From JBMNTP01 sp050945795 (GTDB taxonomy: Bacteria; Bacillota; Clostridia; Christensenellales; MGBC116941): DNA of 64,000 nucleotides. Position numbers and translations under genes: made by a program. Below, piece by piece: positions 40,722 through 49,481 of this stretch. The stretch's first letter is position 1. Each line of letters begins with the position of its first letter. The notes below the pieces were generated by a model, which was given only the letters and a program-made list of their open reading frames with translations, searched no databases and was not told the DNA's origin. The DNA lies in contig JBMNTP010000001.1 in assembly GCA_050945795.1 (NCBI GenBank), forward strand, positions 186,001 through 250,000. Reading direction: 5' to 3'.

Positions 40722-40985
40722 ATGGGTTTATTATCGTGGATTATATTAGGAGCGCTGGCCGGTTGGGTAGCGAGCATTATTATGAAAAAAAATCAATCTA
40801 TGGGCGCATTTGCAAATATTGTGGTTGGAGTGATAGGTGCGTTTATTGGTGGTTTTGTAATGAATTTAATTGGAGCAAATGCCGATGTAACAGGATTTAA
40901 TTTTGAAAGCTTTTTTGTTGCATTAGTGGGTTCAATTATTCTATTGGCTATCGTAAATCTTATAAAAAAGGGTACTGTACGATAA
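40722..40985 (+). CDS. GlsB/YeaQ/YmgE-family membrane protein
   Basis: The 87-residue protein consists of three hydrophobic helices with the family's opening GLLSWIILGALAGWVASIIM and middle NIVVGVIGAFIGGFVMN. Members are small inner-membrane proteins linked to general or envelope stress; the biochemical role is unknown. ATG 40722 follows AAGGAG by nine bases. It is flanked by apparently decayed DNA. Confidence 0.9.
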   Translation: MGLLSWIILGALAGWVASIIMKKNQSMGAFANIVVGVIGAFIGGFVMNLIGANADVTGFNFESFFVALVGSIILLAIVNLIKKGTVR

Positions 40986-41012
40986 GACTTACAATACTCC
41001 GGATATCATAAA

Positions 41013-41344
41013 TTGGATAAATTAAGAAGAAAACACCCATCAGTATCATTGGATATAATTATGTGGAGCGTCGGAAGAAATTCAATGAATATGCGATTTG
41101 ACGCCGTATATTATGAGCCAGCCGCGATGAAGTATGATTTGGAAAAAATTCTTCGGGATAAATATATAAACTTACTCTAGGTAGAAGTTGGAACCACAAT
41201 TATATACCTGAACTGATGAAAGCGCATACCGGAATTTCCCGAAGCTTAAAAGTCATCTCATCATATGCGCGAATTAAGGCGCTTAACAATGTGGCGGCGG
41301 CAGACTACCCAGTGGGAATGCTGATTGCGCCCAAGGGCGGATAG
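41013..41344 (+). pseudogene. Frameshifted remnant of an unidentified gene
   Basis: A 55-codon frame (41013-41180, TTG start, no ribosome-binding site) reads like ordinary protein (for example NMRFDAVYYEPAAMKYDLEK). The adjacent frame then continues from about 41162 to 41344 with equally protein-like text (ELMKAHTGISRSLKVISSYA, ending MLIAPKGG). A single shift near 41160-41180 would join them. The N-terminal part is missing. I could not identify the family. Confidence 0.45.
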
Positions 41345-41366
41345 CCGCCATTCGGCATATCCGCCC
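41335..41366 (+). other. Hairpin at the end of the remnant
   Basis: GGGCGGATA pairs with TATCCGCCC, with an inner GCCG/CGGC stem. There is no T-run, so it may be an old terminator. From here to 41587 nothing else is recognised. Confidence 0.45.
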
Positions 41367-41587
41367 CAATAATAATTTGCTCTTTTCTATGCTTTTTCGA
41401 TTTTATACACAATCGGGGATTCACCCTCGGAAATTAAGAGCAATGCCAATATTATATATTTCATAGCGTTCTTGTAGTTCAAAATGTAAGGATTATTAAG
41501 CTATCCAAACTGAAGTTCAATTATTTCAACATAAGATGTTGCTGCGAAAATCTCCTCATAGATAATTTTGTTCAATAGGCTCTATTC

Positions 41588-41776
41588 TTATATGTGACTT
41601 TCCAAATCACCCAGCTTAAAGAACGATTGCGCTATGAATTCATATAATCCAAAACCATCAAAGTATATTTTATAGTGCAAATAACCATTGCTTTGATCAC
41701 AACCTAATGCCTTTAGCCATGCCGAATTTTTCTCAATTGCTATCAAATTATATGCTTTTATATCATCTGGGTTACG
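41588..41776 (-). pseudogene. Remnant C-terminus of an unidentified gene
   Basis: A 62-codon minus-strand frame without any ATG reads as plausible protein (for example NGYLHYKIYFDGFGLYEFIA, ending LESHI). It is cut off upstream by a stop codon. It looks like the end of a lost gene and supports the view that 39.9-41.8 kb is a decayed interval. Confidence 0.35.
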
Positions 41777-41881
41777 CTAGGTCTTTTTTCATATATAATT
41801 TTGATAGTGTTAAAAAGGCAATAGCCTAAGGATGGCGTGTCGCTAGTTCTTTCGCTGCCGTCCGGTGCGTCAGCTTTATTT

Positions 41882-42073
41882 CTATTCTACCGGCGATTGT
41901 TTTTCAGCCGACCGCTTCGTGCCGTAGCGTTTTTTGACGCATTCGCTAAGCAGATACTCTATCTGGCCGTTTACCGAACGAAATTCGTCTTGCGCCCAGG
42001 CGGCGAGCTTGTTATAAAGCTCGGGAGAAAGACGAAGGGGAATTTGCTTTTTTGCCTTATCCGGCTTTTCCAT
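41882..42073 (-). CDS. Arc-type ribbon-helix-helix protein
   Basis: The 63-residue protein matches Arc/CopG-type ribbon-helix-helix DNA-binding proteins: a strand segment KQIPLRLSPELYNKL followed by two helices with VNGQIEYLLSECVKKR. It begins four bases after the stop of the SPFH gene and lacks a strong ribosome-binding site of its own, so coupled translation is likely. It may repress its own operon: the SPFH promoter contains overlapping ATGATATC repeats of the kind RHH dimers bind. Confidence 0.85.
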   Translation of the reverse strand: MEKPDKAKKQIPLRLSPELYNKLAAWAQDEFRSVNGQIEYLLSECVKKRYGTKRSAEKQSPVE

Positions 42074-42077
42074 AATT

Positions 42078-43103
42078 CTAGAACAGCGAACCGCTGTTCA
42101 CAACGGGCTGGGCTTCCTTACTTCCGCACAGCACCACCAGCAGATTAGATACCATTGCCGCCTTGCGTTCGCTGTCCAATTCCACAATATCATTGTCCTT
42201 AAGCTTGCCAAGCGCCATCTCTACCATGCCTACCGCCCCTTCGACAATAAGCTTACGGGCGTCAATTATAGCGCTGGCCTGCTGACGCTGCAGCATAGCG
42301 GCGGCAATCTCCGGCGCGTACGCCAGATGCGTAATGCGCGTTTCAAGTATTTCAAGACCGGCGTCCTGCACCTTAGCTTGCAGCTCCTCCCTAAGCTTTA
42401 GCGCAACCTCCTGACTGCTGCCGCGAAGAGACATCTCGTCGGCACCTTCATTTTCATCCCATATGTCATAAGGATAAAGCCGAACAATATTTCTAAGCGA
42501 GCTATCGGCCTGAATAGACAGAAAGGAAATATAGTTATCAACATTAAACACAGCCTTTGTAGCGTTTACCACCCGCCATATTACGACAACGCCTATCTCT
42601 ATCGGATTTCCCATTTTATCGTTTACCTTCTGCTTGTTGTTATCAAGCGTCATAATCTTAAGAGAAATGGCGTTTCCCCTCGCTGTATCCGTTTTATCCG
42701 ATTTATCGGTGCGGAGATTGAGCTGCTCCGCCACCGCAGCCGCTAATACCGAAGACTTTGTAGGGTTTATTGGTGTAACAAACGGGTTTAGAAAGTAAAA
42801 TCCCGGCGATTCAATAGTGCCGTAATATTTGCCGAATAGTGTCAATACCAGAGCTTCGTTTGGTTTAACCACTTTAAGGCCAATAAATATTATAGGACAA
42901 ACTATAAATGCCACAATAGACGATATTACCGCGAAAACTATGCCTAAAGTTCTTGTCGCCTCGTTGCCCTGTTCAATAATTATTACTGAATATACGAAAA
43001 GGGCTGTAAATGCGATTATGGCGATTATGTTCATTATTAAAACGCCCATACCGCTTCGGGTCTTAATGTTCTTTTGCTCCGAAAACAATTCTGTCCGACT
43101 CAT
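42078..43103 (-). CDS. SPFH/band 7 membrane protein
   Basis: The 341-residue protein has two N-terminal membrane helices (about residues 20-40 and 52-75). A band 7/SPFH domain follows (about 77-290), with KVVKPNEALVLTLFGKYYGT at its start and GLEILETRITHLAYAPEIAAA in its second half. SPFH proteins form membrane-bound oligomeric rings that organise membrane microdomains or protect proteases. The RHH gene follows in the same operon, a pairing seen in other Firmicutes. GGAGGTG precedes the ATG. Confidence 0.92.
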   Translation of the reverse strand: MSRTELFSEQKNIKTRSGMGVLIMNIIAIIAFTALFVYSVIIIEQGNEATRTLGIVFAVISSIVAFIVCPIIFIGLKVVKPNEALVLTLFGKYYGTIESPGFYFLNPFVTPINPTKSSVLAAAVAEQLNLRTDKSDKTDTARGNAISLKIMTLDNNKQKVNDKMGNPIEIGVVVIWRVVNATKAVFNVDNYISFLSIQADSSLRNIVRLYPYDIWDENEGADEMSLRGSSQEVALKLREELQAKVQDAGLEILETRITHLAYAPEIAAAMLQRQQASAIIDARKLIVEGAVGMVEMALGKLKDNDIVELDSERKAAMVSNLLVVLCGSKEAQPVVNSGSLF

Positions 43104-43128
43104 AGGACACCTCCTATTATATTAATTC

Positions 43129-43165
43129 GATATCATTATGATATCATACTTCCTGTATCTGTCAA
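43129..43165 (-). promoter_or_regulatory. SPFH-operon promoter with overlapping palindromes
   Basis: On the minus strand TTGACA (43165-43160), 16 bases and TATCAT (43143-43138) form a promoter. The perfect palindrome GATATCATTATGATATC (43129-43145) and an overlapping TATGATATCATA cover the -10 box and start site. Confidence 0.6.
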
Positions 43166-43316
43166 TTGTATTTGCGCCGTATGCCATGATAAAAATTATA
43201 GATTTCTCGCCTGTCACCCGTCGGTTATTAAACATTGGGCATTTAGCTATAATAAGATGTTTCGCGCTTTACGGTGTTATGATAAAATGAAACAAATAAA
43301 GAAGGGAGGTGCGTTC

Positions 43317-44393
43317 ATGGCTCAAAGAATAGGTATTTTAACAAGCGGCGGCGATTGCCCGGGGCTAAACGCAGTAATCCGAGGAGTTGCGAAGGCGGCT
43401 TACGAACGCATGAAAGGCGTTGAAATAGTAGGCATAGCCGATGGTTATCGCGGCCTTATAAGCGGAGAGGCGCGACTTATGGCACGCAGCGAATTTTCAG
43501 GTATACTTACGCTCGGCGGCACAATACTCGGCACCTCACGTCAACCGTACAGCAAGATGCGGGTTATAGAGGATGATATAAACAAAATCTCCAATATGAA
43601 AGCAAACTATAAAAAAATGGGGCTCGACTGCCTTTTGATACTCGGCGGCAACGGCACGCACAAAACCGCCAATCTTCTTAGCGAGGAAGGGCTTAATGTA
43701 ATAGGCCTGCCCAAAACAATAGACAACGACATATGGGGCAGCGATGTTACTTTTGGCTTCCATTCCGCCGTAGACATCGCAACAGACGTAGTCGATCGCA
43801 TACATACAACTGCCGCCAGCCATAACCGCGTAATGCTTATAGAGCTTATGGGCAACAAAGCCGGCTGGCTTACGCTTTATGCCGGCATCGCCGGAGGGGC
43901 GGATATAATACTTATACCCGAAATACCGTTTAATATGGAAAGCATTTTAAAAGCAATAAGTAAACGTGGTAAGGAGGGAAAATCATTTTCCATACTCGCC
44001 GTAGCAGAAGGCGTAAAGGACGAAGAGGAAGCCAAGCTTCGTAAAAAAGACCTCGCCAGCAAACGCGCGAGCTGCGCCGAGACCACCGCCTCAAACCGCA
44101 TAGCCAACGCTATTGAGCAGGAAACAGGCATGGAAACGCGTGTCGTAGTGCCAGGGCATGTACAGCGCGGCGGCCCACCCTCGCCTTACGATCGCCTTCT
44201 GTCAACGCAGTTCGGCGTTTATGCCGCCATGCTTATAGAGAAAAAGCAATACGGCGTAAGCGTCGCTATGGTGAATAATATGGTAACGCATAATCCTTTA
44301 AAAGACGTTGCCGGAAAAACTAAATTTGTACCGGCCGACCATCAGATGATTAAGGCGGCGCGGCGCATGGGCGTGTGCTTTGGAAACGAATAA
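43317..44393 (+). CDS. pfkA: 6-phosphofructokinase with atypical phosphoryl-donor site
   Basis: The 358-residue enzyme phosphorylates fructose 6-phosphate. Family motifs are GILTSGGDCPGLNAVIRG, the donor loop GGNGTHKTA, PKTIDNDIWG with the catalytic Asp, and MGNKAGW. At the donor site ATP enzymes usually have GGDGS and PGTIDND, whereas pyrophosphate enzymes have GGDD and PKTIDND. Here Gly113 is ATP-like, Lys133 is PPi-like and Asn112 replaces the usual Asp. Donor choice therefore cannot be read off. ATG 43317 follows GGGAGGTG. Acetate kinase follows 33 bases later, suggesting a glycolysis/fermentation operon. Confidence 0.93.
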   Translation: MAQRIGILTSGGDCPGLNAVIRGVAKAAYERMKGVEIVGIADGYRGLISGEARLMARSEFSGILTLGGTILGTSRQPYSKMRVIEDDINKISNMKANYKKMGLDCLLILGGNGTHKTANLLSEEGLNVIGLPKTIDNDIWGSDVTFGFHSAVDIATDVVDRIHTTAASHNRVMLIELMGNKAGWLTLYAGIAGGADIILIPEIPFNMESILKAISKRGKEGKSFSILAVAEGVKDEEEAKLRKKDLASKRASCAETTASNRIANAIEQETGMETRVVVPGHVQRGGPPSPYDRLLSTQFGVYAAMLIEKKQYGVSVAMVNNMVTHNPLKDVAGKTKFVPADHQMIKAARRMGVCFGNE

Positions 44394-44426
44394 TCAATAG
44401 TTATATTACATAATACGGAGGCTAAA

Positions 44427-45623
44427 ATGAACATACTTATACTCAACTGCGGCAGCTCGTCCGTCAAATTTCAAGTTGCTGTAATGCCGGGCTATAAGAT
44501 TATAGCAAAAGGCGGAGTAGGTCGCATAGGATACGACGACGCCGAATTCACATATCATGCCGGTTCCGTCAACCAGCGAGTAACGGCGGCGGTAGCAGAC
44601 CATAAGCAGGCAATAGCGCTAATGCTCGAAACGCTTTTTGGCGCCGACTCAAACACCGGCATAACCGCCGGCGATATAGACGCTGTTGGTCATCGCGTTG
44701 TGCAGGGCGGCAGTCTGCGCAGCGATTCTGTTATTATAGACAGCTCGGTTATAAGCGATATAGAAAGCATAAAAGAGCTAGCGCCGCTCCATAACCCCAA
44801 CCACCTCGCCGGAATATACGCATGCGCGCAGTTGCTGCCGGATGTTGTACAGGTCGCGGTATTCGATAACGGTTTTCACAGCACTTTGCCGGAGCAGGCA
44901 TATCTTTACGGCCTGCCGCACGAATATCACAGCAAGCACGCTATACGCAAATACGGCTTCCACGGCATAGCCTTTCGCAGCATGGCCGAAGGCGTCAAGC
45001 GGCTGACGGGGCGCGGGGCGGATCAATACAAAATAGTCAATATGATGCTGGGCAGCGGCACCACCGCCAACGCCTCGCTATACGGCAAGTCGGTAGAAGT
45101 AAGCACCGGCTTTACTCCGCTTGAAGGGCTTATACAATCTACACGCACCGGCGACCTTGATCCCGCTGCGCTGCTTTATATTATGAACAAGGAAAACCTA
45201 TCTCCTCAAGAGGCGGACGAACTGGTAAACAAGCGCAGCGGCTGGAGCGGGCTTAGCGGCATAAGCAACGATATGCGCGAGATATACGATGCTGCGCAAA
45301 ACGGCAACGCCCGCGCTGAAGCGGCGATAGCCGCCGCCTGCCATCGCTTTAAAAAGTATATAGGCGCTTATTCCGCCGTTATGGGCGGCGTGGACATGCT
45401 GGTGTTTTCCGGCGGCGTAGGCGAAAACGCTTGGTATATACGCAACCGCGTAACCGAAGGGCTAGGCTTTTTAGGGCTTGAGCTTGACGAGGACAAAAAC
45501 AGCTCCCTTTCCGGCGAAGGCATAATAAGTAGCGATGGCTCTAAGGCCAAAATACTTGTGGTATCAGCGAATGAGGAAAAAATAATAGCACAGGACACAT
45601 ACGCGCTTGTTAATAAAAAATAA
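44427..45623 (+). CDS. ackA: Acetate kinase
   Basis: This 398-residue ASKHA-fold kinase converts acetyl phosphate and ADP to acetate and ATP. Seen are the opening LILNCGSSSVKFQV, GHRVVQGG, the catalytic region with AVFDNGFHSTLPEQAYLYGL, RKYGFHG and VFSGGVGENA. FDNGFH differs slightly from the usual FDTAFH. It follows the phosphofructokinase gene closely. No phosphotransacetylase gene is in the window. Confidence 0.95.
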   Translation: MNILILNCGSSSVKFQVAVMPGYKIIAKGGVGRIGYDDAEFTYHAGSVNQRVTAAVADHKQAIALMLETLFGADSNTGITAGDIDAVGHRVVQGGSLRSDSVIIDSSVISDIESIKELAPLHNPNHLAGIYACAQLLPDVVQVAVFDNGFHSTLPEQAYLYGLPHEYHSKHAIRKYGFHGIAFRSMAEGVKRLTGRGADQYKIVNMMLGSGTTANASLYGKSVEVSTGFTPLEGLIQSTRTGDLDPAALLYIMNKENLSPQEADELVNKRSGWSGLSGISNDMREIYDAAQNGNARAEAAIAAACHRFKKYIGAYSAVMGGVDMLVFSGGVGENAWYIRNRVTEGLGFLGLELDEDKNSSLSGEGIISSDGSKAKILVVSANEEKIIAQDTYALVNKK

Positions 45624-45641
45624 AAGCCGGATTAACCGGCT
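45615..45641 (-). terminator. Terminator after the LacI-family gene
   Basis: Read on the minus strand, AGCCGG-ttaat-CCGGCT is followed by TTTATTTTTTA. It overlaps the end of ackA. Confidence 0.65.
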
Positions 45642-45679
45642 AGAGATTATATTATTCTGATATATCCGGCGGGGCTGCT

Positions 45680-46690
45680 CTATAAGCGGGTGGATTCCCG
45701 CCGGATAAGTTCTACCGGCAGCACCTGTCTTTTTTCGCCTATATCTTCTTTATTGATAATATTAATTATAAGCCCCGCCGCTATTCTGCCGAGGCTCTCG
45801 GTATCCTGACGCACAGTTGTTATAGTGGGATAGGCACATCTTGATACCGTCAAATCATTAAACCCTACAATCTTTACATCTTCCGGCACCCTTATGCCAC
45901 GCCGGTGCAAAACGCCAATAACAGCGGCGGCAATAATGTCGGTATAGCAGAATATACCGTCAAACTCAACGCCGTCATCAAGCAGCCTGTTTACAGCAGC
46001 GGCGGCGTTTTCAAAATTTATGCCGTTTATATACTCGCTTATAAGGCTGCATCTGCCCTCTCCTCTTGCCGCTATTTCGTCAAGAACGCCGCGACTGCGC
46101 TCAAGGCGGGGCCAGAATTCCCTTTTCTCAAAAAGCATAAGTATGCGGCGGCAACCGGTATCTATAAGCTCGGCTGTCGCCATTCTGCCACCCGAATAAT
46201 TATCCGACGCTATAAGATACAGCTCTCCGGTATCGGCAATATCGAGCGGCATCCTATCAACATATACTCTTGGCGTGCCGGCGTGCAGATCGCCCACGCC
46301 GCTATCCGAGCATACGAATATAAGGCCGCCTATGCTTTGCGATTTCATCATCATAAGATGCTTGTCTTCGCTGGCCTTTTTCTCATATGTGTTGCAGATA
46401 AATGTAGAGAACGAATGATCGAAAAGCGCGTTCTGCACCGCCAAAGTTATGCTTGAATAGAACTCGTTGGTAATACCTGGCACAAGTATGCCTATGGTAT
46501 TTGCCTGTCTTGTCCTCAATCCTTTAGCTATCATGTTTGGCACATAGTTAACGCGCTTTATCGTTTCGTTTATTATCTGTTCCGTTTCTTTGGAGTATCT
46601 GCCCTTGTTGTTTATGACCCGCGATACGGTGGCGATGGAATATCCGGTAAGCTCCGATATTTTCTTAATAGAAACATCTCTCTTATGCAT
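45680..46690 (-). CDS. LacI-family transcriptional regulator
   Basis: The 336-residue regulator has an N-terminal LacI helix-turn-helix (VSIKKISELTGYSIATVSRV, then the hinge region VPNMIAKGLRTRQ) and a periplasmic-binding-protein-like sensor domain (from NTIGILVPG). It probably responds to a sugar or sugar acid. The adjacent zinc-dependent dehydrogenase on the same strand, 110 bases upstream, is the likeliest target. The start is either ATG 46690 (preferred, GGTG six bases upstream) or ATG 46702. Confidence 0.92.
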   Translation of the reverse strand: MHKRDVSIKKISELTGYSIATVSRVINNKGRYSKETEQIINETIKRVNYVPNMIAKGLRTRQANTIGILVPGITNEFYSSITLAVQNALFDHSFSTFICNTYEKKASEDKHLMMMKSQSIGGLIFVCSDSGVGDLHAGTPRVYVDRMPLDIADTGELYLIASDNYSGGRMATAELIDTGCRRILMLFEKREFWPRLERSRGVLDEIAARGEGRCSLISEYINGINFENAAAAVNRLLDDGVEFDGIFCYTDIIAAAVIGVLHRRGIRVPEDVKIVGFNDLTVSRCAYPTITTVRQDTESLGRIAAGLIINIINKEDIGEKRQVLPVELIRRESTRL

Positions 46691-46799
46691 AAGCCGCACC
46701 ATCTCTTTCCGCTAATTCGCACACAGTTCCGGCCTTCCAAGCTTTAAATTAATATCCCACACCGCAGATAACCGCAAAGCGTATCGCGGCCACGACATT

Positions 46800-47837
46800 T
46801 TATGGTATAAACAATGCCTTTATGCCGCGCTCGGCTTGCAGCTCGGCGAATACTTTCTCCCATTCTGATATATCGGCGCGATGAGTTATAACAGCGTTAA
46901 GCGCATCACCTGTTGAGGCCATAAGCGAAAGCGCTTTGTCCCAAGAAGTATAGCTTGAGCTCATGCAAAACGCCACATCTATGGATTTAAGCACCGCCGT
47001 ATTCCACGGCACATTGGATTTAGGCGCGCCGCCCATGCCTATCGCGCACAGCTTGCCGTATCTTTTTACCATATTTATTGAGGCGGCTATTCCGGCGTCG
47101 GCTCCGCTTGTTTCAATAACAACATCGGCACCTTTGCCGTCAGTAAGCTCATTTATTTTGGCAACCGGATCCTCTTTTTGTACATTTATAATGTAGTCGG
47201 CTCCTAATGCGCGCGCCGCGTCAAAACGAATGTATTCGCAAGCGTCCATGCCGGTTATAGCTACTTTGCCGGCTCCTGAAGCCTTAGCTACAAAAGCCGC
47301 TAGTATTCCGATAGGGCCGGCTCCCGATACCGCTACAAAATCCTGACAGCCTATGCCGCACCTTTCACTAACCTGATGCACGGCTATAGCCAGCGGTTCT
47401 GTTAACGCCGCCATGTCAAAGCTTATGCCTTCGGGTATTTTATGCAGCAGCATTTCGGGCATAGCCACATATTCGGCAAACGCACCGTGTATGCCCCAGC
47501 CCGGCGAACGCTTGCTCGGGCACAGCTGTATTCTGCCGGTACGGCACAGCTCACATACTCCGCACGCCAGAGAATGAGGCTCGGCTACTACAGCATCGCC
47601 TACTTTAAAGCGTGAGCATTTGCTGCCCACCTGCTCTATTATACCTGAAAACTCATGCCCCAGTATAACCGGCGGCCAGTAGGGGTATTCATCGTGTAAA
47701 ATGTGTATGTCGGTGCCGCATACGCCGGCAGCCTTAACCTTTATGATTACCCAATCCTCAGCCGGCAACACCGGCTCCGGCATATCCATAACCTTAATGT
47801 TTCCCGGGCCTTTCTCGTATTTAACTAACGCCCTCAT
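46800..47837 (-). CDS. Zinc-dependent medium-chain dehydrogenase (sorbitol/threonine dehydrogenase type)
   Basis: The 345-residue enzyme oxidises an alcohol with NAD(P). It has the catalytic zinc ligand in GVCGTDIH, the GHEFSG motif, and the structural zinc cluster CGVCELCRTGRIQLC. The Rossmann region is AVSGAGPIGILAAF. The subgroup includes sorbitol, galactitol, threonine and butanediol dehydrogenases; the substrate cannot be read from the sequence. ATG 47837 follows GGAGG, and a 25-codon upstream extension is not supported. It lies next to a LacI regulator, so a sugar alcohol or sugar acid is plausible. Confidence 0.9.
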   Translation of the reverse strand: MRALVKYEKGPGNIKVMDMPEPVLPAEDWVIIKVKAAGVCGTDIHILHDEYPYWPPVILGHEFSGIIEQVGSKCSRFKVGDAVVAEPHSLACGVCELCRTGRIQLCPSKRSPGWGIHGAFAEYVAMPEMLLHKIPEGISFDMAALTEPLAIAVHQVSERCGIGCQDFVAVSGAGPIGILAAFVAKASGAGKVAITGMDACEYIRFDAARALGADYIINVQKEDPVAKINELTDGKGADVVIETSGADAGIAASINMVKRYGKLCAIGMGGAPKSNVPWNTAVLKSIDVAFCMSSSYTSWDKALSLMASTGDALNAVITHRADISEWEKVFAELQAERGIKALFIP

Positions 47838-47987
47838 GTAATACCTCCAAACAAATAGTGTATGCCGCATCCCGAACAACCCGCATAAATATACGCCGCA
47901 TTCAAGACACAACGGTGAAATATTAAACTTTAGTAACTGGAATTATATATAATCATATCACAATAACGCGGCATAATAAAGATACTT

Positions 47988-48033
47988 GATTGCTTGTATA
48001 TCCGGCCTGCCCAATCCGGATATACAAGCAATC
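47988..48033. repeat. Perfect 18-bp inverted repeat
   Basis: GATTGCTTGTATATCCGG (47988-48005) and its exact complement (48016-48033) flank a ten-base loop. There is no T-run on either side. It lies between the dehydrogenase start and the end of the glycerate kinase gene. Confidence 0.85.
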
Positions 48034-48121
48034 ATACAGTCGCTGATAATTCCCTTTAAATGCAACTTTCTATAGCTGATTGCCGATTTTTTACTTTTTT
48101 TGTTAATAAGTAACGTTCCTG

Positions 48122-49261
48122 TTACACCGAAACGGTAGAATCCATAAGCGAAATGAATCTTATCATTCTGTCGGCAGCGCCAGCGAGTAAACGAGGCGCG
48201 TCGCTCATGGACTTTTCAAGGCTCATAGGCGAATCGGACAGCGTCATAACGCTGCACTTAGCTATAGAATAAATATCCTGCCAGCCATCTCCGAGCCCGC
48301 CGACTATAACGGCGACAGGAATTTCCTTTTGCGCACAACGCATGGCGATACCGGCCGGCACCTTTCCAAACTTAACAGACTGCGCGTCCAGCCTGCCCTC
48401 TCCCGTTATAACAAGCGACGCGCCTTGGAGCAGCTCATCAAAACGCACAGCGTCCATAACAGCGTCAATGCCACGGCTCATCCTGGCCTTTAGCACTCCT
48501 CCGAGCGCAGCGCCTACGCCTCCGGCAGCTCCCGCACCGCTCAGCGTTACTATGTCCATGCCGAGCTGCTTTTCAAAAACGGCGGCGTAGTTTTCCATGC
48601 CCGCCTCAAGCCTGTCGCCTATCTCTCCGACAGCGCCTTTTTGCGGCCCGTAAATATATGTCGCTCCGTTTGGCCCAAGCAAAGGGTTTGTAACATCGCA
48701 AATGACGTTTATATCGGCGGATTCTAACTCTGGAATAAGGTTTTGAAGGCTTATATCCGTAACTCGCTCAAGGTCCTCTCCCCTGCCGTAAAGAAGCTCG
48801 CCGTCGCTGCGAAACTCAGCTCCTAGCGCCGCCAGCATACCCATGCCTCCATCGTTCGACATGCTGCCGCCAATGCCCACGAGCACCTTCTTAAAGCCCT
48901 TTTTAAGTACCAGCGCTATCATATCGCCAAGCCCCCTTGACGTAGCCTTAAGAGGGTCATTCTCTGTCGCGGTGGCGAGTCCGGCTATCGCCGCCATCTC
49001 TATTACGGCGGTATCGCCGTATATGACGCCGTATTTAGCCGTTACCTCCTCGCCCATGCCTCCGCTAACTTGCGCCGATTCAAAATGTCCTCCTGCCGCA
49101 GTTACGAGCGCATCGGCGGTACCTTCTCCACCATCGGCTACGGGAACCTTTATAATTTCCTGCTCACCCCAGTTGCTTTTTATGGCGGAGCTTATTATTT
49201 CTATAGCCTCAATAGAAGAAAGCGAGCCTTTAAAGGAATCAGGCGCGATTATTATTTTCAT
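48122..49261 (-). CDS. Glycerate kinase (GlxK/GarK type, probably 2-kinase)
   Basis: The 379-residue enzyme phosphorylates glycerate, in this family usually to 2-phosphoglycerate, which feeds lower glycolysis. It shows the family opening IIAPDSFKGSLSSIEA, VPVADGGEGTADAL, LVGIGGSMSNDGGMGMLAALG, and SLVITGEGRLDAQS. GGGGG precedes ATG 49261. Neighbours include an HpcH-type aldolase and a KDPG-type aldolase, which fits use of sugar acids that pass through tartronate semialdehyde or glycerate. Confidence 0.95.
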   Translation of the reverse strand: MKIIIAPDSFKGSLSSIEAIEIISSAIKSNWGEQEIIKVPVADGGEGTADALVTAAGGHFESAQVSGGMGEEVTAKYGVIYGDTAVIEMAAIAGLATATENDPLKATSRGLGDMIALVLKKGFKKVLVGIGGSMSNDGGMGMLAALGAEFRSDGELLYGRGEDLERVTDISLQNLIPELESADINVICDVTNPLLGPNGATYIYGPQKGAVGEIGDRLEAGMENYAAVFEKQLGMDIVTLSGAGAAGGVGAALGGVLKARMSRGIDAVMDAVRFDELLQGASLVITGEGRLDAQSVKFGKVPAGIAMRCAQKEIPVAVIVGGLGDGWQDIYSIAKCSVMTLSDSPMSLEKSMSDAPRLLAGAADRMIRFISLMDSTVSV

Positions 49262-49420
49262 AATATAAACCCCCAGCTAAGATTTTCTAACGTATCAGCG
49301 AACGCCGTTACAGCGCCACCTAAGCGGCTTTAATATGCCGCCTTTTTGTCCATACAATACAACTTAAATGCTACAATTATTTAGCCCCGCCGTCAAGAGC
49401 GGCAGGTGGAAAATAACATA

Positions 49421-49451
49421 GCGGCGTTCACTCTTTTAAAGCGAACGCCGC
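49421..49451 (-). terminator. Probable terminator after the Ohr gene
   Basis: GCGGCGTTC pairs with GAACGCCGC; on the minus strand it is followed by TATGTTATTTTCC, a weak T-tract. Confidence 0.5.
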
Positions 49452-49481
49452 CTGTACTTGCTAAAGCCTACCGCCTGTCCC

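Noticed and set aside
49323..49349. AAGCGGC/GCCGC hairpin with TTTTT on the plus strand
   Set aside because: Short stem and no plus-strand gene upstream; probably chance.
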